A stretch of DNA of 8,171 bases from DATEEW01 sp035273665 (lineage in GTDB: Bacteria > Pseudomonadota > Gammaproteobacteria > Burkholderiales > SG8-39): positions 1 through 8,171 of the forward strand of contig DATEOW010000071.1 of assembly GCA_035273665.1 (NCBI GenBank), in the 5' to 3' direction. Position numbers and translations under genes: made by a program. Under the pieces are notes generated by a model that saw only the letters and a list, made by a program, of their open reading frames with translations, ran no database searches and was not told where the DNA came from. Shown here piece by piece: positions 4,999-8,171 of the stretch (the first letter of the stretch is position 1; each line of letters starts with the position of its first letter).

Positions 4999-7940
4999 CA
5001 GGCGTCCTCCATGACCGATGTCTCAGGCGGCGCCGCGCCGCGTGTCGGTCGATGGATACGCAGCGACTGATGCGCGAGCGCGATCAGGATAAGAACCGTT
5101 GCGCCGATGACGAGTAGAAAGACGCCCACATCAAAGAACATCGCACTAGAGACAGACAGTTGGCCGGCAAAAGGCACGTCCACATACCGATGATGTGAGG
5201 TTAGGAACGGGAATCCCATCAACATCGCTCCGCCGCCGGTAAGCGCCGCGGCAAGCAGACCCAAACCGATCCACCACAGGGGCCGGATATTGAGCCTCGC
5301 TTCGACCCATCGTGCGCCACCGGCCATGTACTGGACGACAAAGGCGATCGCCATCGTCAGTCCCGCGACAAACCCGCCACCCGGTAAGTTGTGTCCACGC
5401 ATCAGTAAATAAATCGCATACACGCCGATGACCGGAAAAAGCAGCCGCATGATGACCGACGGTAGTAGCAGATAGTCGGCAATCGTTTCGGCTTTCTCGC
5501 GTGTCGGGTCGTCCATGCGCGCCGCCTGCTTTCCGTGTTGCTGAGCCGGACGTTCGACACTATCGGATGCCGGGCGAAAACGCCGCAGTAAAGCGAACAC
5601 GGTCAATGCGACGATCCCAAGCACGGTGATCTCGCCGAAAGTGTCGAAGCCGCGGAAGTCGACCAAGATAACATTGACGATATTGCGGCCGCCGCCTTCC
5701 GTATAGGCGCGCTCGACGAAATAGTTGGCGATGGTATCGGGCACCGGCGTGTTCATCACCGCATACGCAAGAATGGCCAAGCCGCTGCCGGCAATGACCG
5801 CAATCACCAAGTCTCGCGCGCGGCGTAGCCTCGCACGAGCTTCATAAGCATCGCTGACGCCCTGAAAGCCAACCATGTGCGGTTGACGTTTGGGAAGCCA
5901 CCGCAAACCGATCAGAATGAGCACGGTCGTCGCAATTTCGACGAGCAATTGTGTTAGGGCAAGGTCCGGCGCGGAAAGCCATACAAAGGTGATGCATGTC
6001 ATCAAGCCGGCACCCCCGAGCAGGATGAGTGCAACGAGCCGGTGAAATTTCGCCTGGTGCGCGGCACCGACGGCACACGCCGCGCCGATGACCCACACCA
6101 GTGCGAAGACAAGATCGAAATCGTCCAAGGATGAGAAGGGCGTGCCAAAGCCACGCAGATATAAAGGCAGGAACCCCGCGACAATTGCGACACATACCAA
6201 TGCAAGTAGCTGCCGCTGCAAGCGGCGTGTGCCGAGCACACGTTCCACCGCGCGCGCCCAGCGCCAAGAGATAACCACCATTGCGGTATCGAAAACGCGG
6301 CGTGCATTGACCCAGCGCAGCAGGGGCGTGCCCTCATGTCCCCGCGCGAAATGCTTGTGAAGCGCAAGGTATAAGAGTGCGCCGCCGACCATCGCCACGA
6401 TGCTCATCATGAGTGGCCATGTGAAACCATGCCACACACGTAAGCTGTATACCGGTTTCAATGGACCGAGCATGGCGCCGACGGCTGTATCCAGAAAGGG
6501 CCCGATGGTGAGGGCAGGGGCGGCGCCGACAACGATACAACCCAAGACGAGTAATTCGATCGGCAAGCGCATCCAGCGAACCGGCTCTTGTGGCAAACGG
6601 GGAAGATCGTTAGCCGGTCGGCCGAAGAACACGCCGTGAATCAAGCGCAGCGAGTACGCGACGCTGAGTATTCCCCACACCGTTGCGAAATACGGCAAAG
6701 CTTGATCGATAAGCGAGCCCGTGTGATCTGCGATCGCTTCGGCATAAAACATCTCTTTGGACAAAAAGCCATTTAACAAGGGAACCCCTGCCATGGCGGC
6801 GGCGGCCACCATCGCAAGCGAGGCGGTGATGGGCATGAATCGGATCAGCCCGTTCAGATGTCGAATGTCGCGCGTGCCGGCCTCATGGTCGATAATGCCA
6901 ACCGCCATGAAGAGTGAAGCCTTGAACGCAGCATGATTCATGAGATGAAAGATCGCGGCTACCGCGGCGAGCGGCGTGCTCAGACCGAGCAGCAGCGTCA
7001 TCAAGCCCAGATGACTGATGGTCGAATAGGCCAACAGGCTTTTCAGGTCGTTCTGAAATATGGCGATATAAGCGGATATCACCAAAGTCACGAGGCCGGT
7101 CGTGCCGACAATGGCGATCCACTCGTCGGTGCCGCTCATGACAGGCCACATTCTCGCCAGCAGGAACACGCCGGCTTTGACCATGGTCGCGGAGTGCAGA
7201 TAGGCCGATACAGGAGTCGGCGCCGACATCGCGTGGGGCAGCCAGAAATGAAAGGGAAACTGTGCGCTCTTCGTGAATGCGCCGAGCAACAACAGAATAA
7301 GCACTGGAACATAGTGTTCATGCGTACGCAGCAAATCGCCGGAGGCGAGTACATCCTCCAATTCGTAGCTGCCGACAATGCTGCCGATCATGAGAACGGC
7401 GGCGAGCAGGCATAGTCCTCCCATTGATGTCACAACGAACGCCATGCGTGCGCCGTCTCGCGCAGCGGCACTTTGGTACCAATAACCAATCAGGAGAAAT
7501 GAATAGAGGCTCGTCATCTCCCAGAAAAAAACGAGCTGGATGAGATTGCCGGACAGCACGATGCCGAGCATCGAGCCCATGAACCCGAGGAGATAGGAAT
7601 AGAAGCGCGGCACCGGGTCCTCCGGTGACATGTAGTAGCGCGAGTACAACACTACGAGGGCGCCGACGCCCGTAATCAACCCGACGAAGACCGACGAAAG
7701 TCCGTCGAGGCGAAGCACGAAATCGAGCCCAAGCTCGGAAAGCCAAGCGGCGCGGTAAATAATGACCTCGCCGGCTGCGATGTCTACATAAAGCCAGGCG
7801 CCCAGCAGGAAACACACGCTTGCAATGCCGCCCGCCAGCCAAGCTTCGCTGTTACCGGCGTTGCGCGGCAGGAGTGCAGCCACGGCACTGCCGACAAAGG
7901 GAAGTATCAGAATGATCAGCAGAAGCAGGGCGTCTGACAC
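4998..7940 (-). CDS. mrpA: Fused MrpA-MrpB subunit of the Na+/H+ antiporter
   Basis: This 980-residue membrane protein is the largest subunit and carries MrpA and MrpB in one chain. Residues 1-500 are the NuoL-like antiporter domain. Glu141 is in FFWEMTSLYSF, Lys224 in AFTKSAQFPFHFWLP with His231, and His249 and Lys255 in AYLHSATMVKAG. Lys300 and His310 (DLKSLLAYSTISH), His332/His336/Lys340 and Lys395 follow, giving the polar path expected for ion movement. Residues about 605-690 hold the APDLALTQLLVEIATTVLILI block (657-677) of the MrpA/MbhD region. NIVNVILVDFRGFDTFGEITVL (753-774) is the MbhE-like end. A hydrophilic linker (790-820) leads into the MrpB domain (about 821-960, RLLFPVIGVYAIYLLMRGHN then LPGGGFVAG). 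The fusion is known from group 2 Mrp systems in Proteobacteria. The start is GTG 7940, with GGGAGG 8 nt upstream; it is the first gene of the operon. Confidence 0.97.
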   Translation of the reverse strand: MSDALLLLIILILPFVGSAVAALLPRNAGNSEAWLAGGIASVCFLLGAWLYVDIAAGEVIIYRAAWLSELGLDFVLRLDGLSSVFVGLITGVGALVVLYSRYYMSPEDPVPRFYSYLLGFMGSMLGIVLSGNLIQLVFFWEMTSLYSFLLIGYWYQSAAARDGARMAFVVTSMGGLCLLAAVLMIGSIVGSYELEDVLASGDLLRTHEHYVPVLILLLLGAFTKSAQFPFHFWLPHAMSAPTPVSAYLHSATMVKAGVFLLARMWPVMSGTDEWIAIVGTTGLVTLVISAYIAIFQNDLKSLLAYSTISHLGLMTLLLGLSTPLAAVAAIFHLMNHAAFKASLFMAVGIIDHEAGTRDIRHLNGLIRFMPITASLAMVAAAAMAGVPLLNGFLSKEMFYAEAIADHTGSLIDQALPYFATVWGILSVAYSLRLIHGVFFGRPANDLPRLPQEPVRWMRLPIELLVLGCIVVGAAPALTIGPFLDTAVGAMLGPLKPVYSLRVWHGFTWPLMMSIVAMVGGALLYLALHKHFARGHEGTPLLRWVNARRVFDTAMVVISWRWARAVERVLGTRRLQRQLLALVCVAIVAGFLPLYLRGFGTPFSSLDDFDLVFALVWVIGAACAVGAAHQAKFHRLVALILLGGAGLMTCITFVWLSAPDLALTQLLVEIATTVLILIGLRWLPKRQPHMVGFQGVSDAYEARARLRRARDLVIAVIAGSGLAILAYAVMNTPVPDTIANYFVERAYTEGGGRNIVNVILVDFRGFDTFGEITVLGIVALTVFALLRRFRPASDSVERPAQQHGKQAARMDDPTREKAETIADYLLLPSVIMRLLFPVIGVYAIYLLMRGHNLPGGGFVAGLTMAIAFVVQYMAGGARWVEARLNIRPLWWIGLGLLAAALTGGGAMLMGFPFLTSHHRYVDVPFAGQLSVSSAMFFDVGVFLLVIGATVLILIALAHQSLRIHRPTRGAAPPETSVMEDA
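5006..5010 (-). promoter_or_regulatory. Shine-Dalgarno site of mrpC inside the mrpAB 3' end
   Basis: On the minus strand GGAGG ends 7 nt before ATG 4998. It gives mrpC its own initiation signal even though its start overlaps the mrpAB stop, and it supports the chosen start. Confidence 0.65.
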
Positions 7941-7948
7941 TACCTACA

Positions 7949-7954
7949 CCTCCC
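7949..7954 (-). promoter_or_regulatory. Strong Shine-Dalgarno site of mrpAB
   Basis: The minus strand reads AAAGGGAGGTG just before the start; GGGAGG is separated from GTG 7940 by 8 nt. It decides for the non-ATG start. The GTG frame gives the normal hydrophobic MrpA N-terminus (MSDALLLLIILILPF). Confidence 0.75.
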
Positions 7955-7999
7955 TTTCGCCCGTGTCAGGGAATGGATGTTATTGAAGTTAGTCCGGCG

Positions 8000-8030
8000 A
8001 TTATAAGCGGCCACTCGCGGCAGAGAGCAA
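8000..8030 (-). promoter_or_regulatory. Candidate sigma-70-type promoter of the mrp operon
   Basis: The minus strand has a perfect TATAAT at 8005-8000. The best -35 candidate, TTGCTC at 8030-8025, matches only the TTG half of the consensus and sits 19 nt away, longer than the usual 17. Transcription would start near 7993, giving a leader of roughly 53 nt. The position, just upstream of the first operon gene, is right. The weak -35 and the GCGGCAG copies on both sides of it would fit a promoter that needs an activator. No other good promoter was seen in the cluster. Confidence 0.45.
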
Positions 8031-8041
8031 CTAAAGCGGCA

Positions 8042-8073
8042 GTTGGCTGTCCTACGCGGCGTCGCCGGCCAAC
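8042..8073 (-). repeat. Nested inverted repeat between the right-edge frame and the mrp promoter
   Basis: GTTGGC (8042-8047) and GCCAAC (8068-8073) form 6-bp arms. Inside them is a second perfect inverted repeat, CGGCG-T-CGCCG (8057-8067). It overlaps the stop codon (8054-8052) of the short right-edge frame. It could be the stem of a terminator for a gene to the right, but no clear run of T follows on the minus strand. It could equally be a protein-binding site upstream of the promoter. Confidence 0.3.
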
Positions 8074-8171
8074 GCGGTATCGGGAAAATAAAAAACAGGT
8101 CTGGTTTTCGCAACCACAGCTCCGCAATCGGCGCATGATTGATCGCATATCGCCATCGATCTGCACGACAC

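Larger units (their letters stand above)
7941..8171. other. Intergenic region upstream of mrpAB, with a short unidentified minus-strand frame at the edge
   Basis: This stretch holds the mrp leader and promoter and no gene I can identify. One minus-strand frame, open from the right edge to a TAG at 8054-8052, contains an ATG at 8156. From there it encodes 34 residues: MAICDQSCADCGAVVAKTRP, then VFYFPDTALAGDAA. The Cys-x3-Cys-x2-Cys cluster followed by Gly resembles part of a zinc ribbon. The stop lies upstream of the promoter, as expected if this is the tail of a neighbouring gene. The other two minus-strand frames are also open over much of this region, so openness alone is weak evidence. I treat it as a possible gene end only. 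Confidence 0.3.

Noticed and set aside
7966..8166. 66-residue minus-strand frame between the right edge and mrpAB
   Set aside because: It spans the promoter box and the likely transcription start, has an Arg-rich unpatterned sequence, and no Shine-Dalgarno sequence is visible for it.
1..8171. CRISPR arrays, tRNA or rRNA genes, insertion sequences
   Set aside because: No regularly spaced direct repeats of that kind, no cloverleaf or rRNA-like stretches, and no transposase frame or terminal repeats were seen.

Overview
The window is a compact, one-directional bacterial gene cluster. Every gene that can be supported lies on the minus strand, so it reads from right to left. About 5.9 kb of the 8.2 kb is a complete Mrp-type (Mnh/Pha, CPA3 family) monovalent cation/proton antiporter operon. 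The subunits follow the order A-B fusion, C, D, E, F, G. Subunits A and B are one 980-residue polypeptide. This A-B fusion layout ('group 2' Mrp) is typical of Proteobacteria. With the fairly high GC content and a YgiD-type dioxygenase nearby, it suggests a Gram-negative proteobacterium, perhaps beta or gamma; I cannot name the species.

Layout from right to left. Bases 8171-7941 are an intergenic leader with a perfect TATAAT box, phased GCGGC repeats and a strong ribosome binding site. They also hold a short unidentified reading frame that may be the tail of a gene beyond the edge. Next come mrpAB (7940-4998), mrpC (4998-4654), mrpD (4657-3032), mrpE (3035-2547), mrpF (2550-2269) and mrpG (2272-1958). 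Each junction is a stop/start overlap of 1 or 4 nt, so the six genes look translationally coupled and made as one complex. After a 75-nt gap comes a 460-residue ATP-grasp-like protein of unknown substrate (1882-500). After another gap of 85 nt comes a YgiD-like extradiol dioxygenase (414 to the left edge), cut off by the window.

The Mrp subunits together form a membrane complex, related to the antiporter modules of respiratory complex I, that exports Na+ (or K+) in exchange for H+. It serves pH and sodium homeostasis. No terminator is evident between mrpG and the two downstream genes, so they may be read through from the mrp promoter. They look like a separate enzyme pair (ATP-dependent ligase plus non-heme ring-opening dioxygenase-type enzyme) with no obvious link to ion transport. 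That pair is the least explained part of the window. The plus strand carries no convincing gene.
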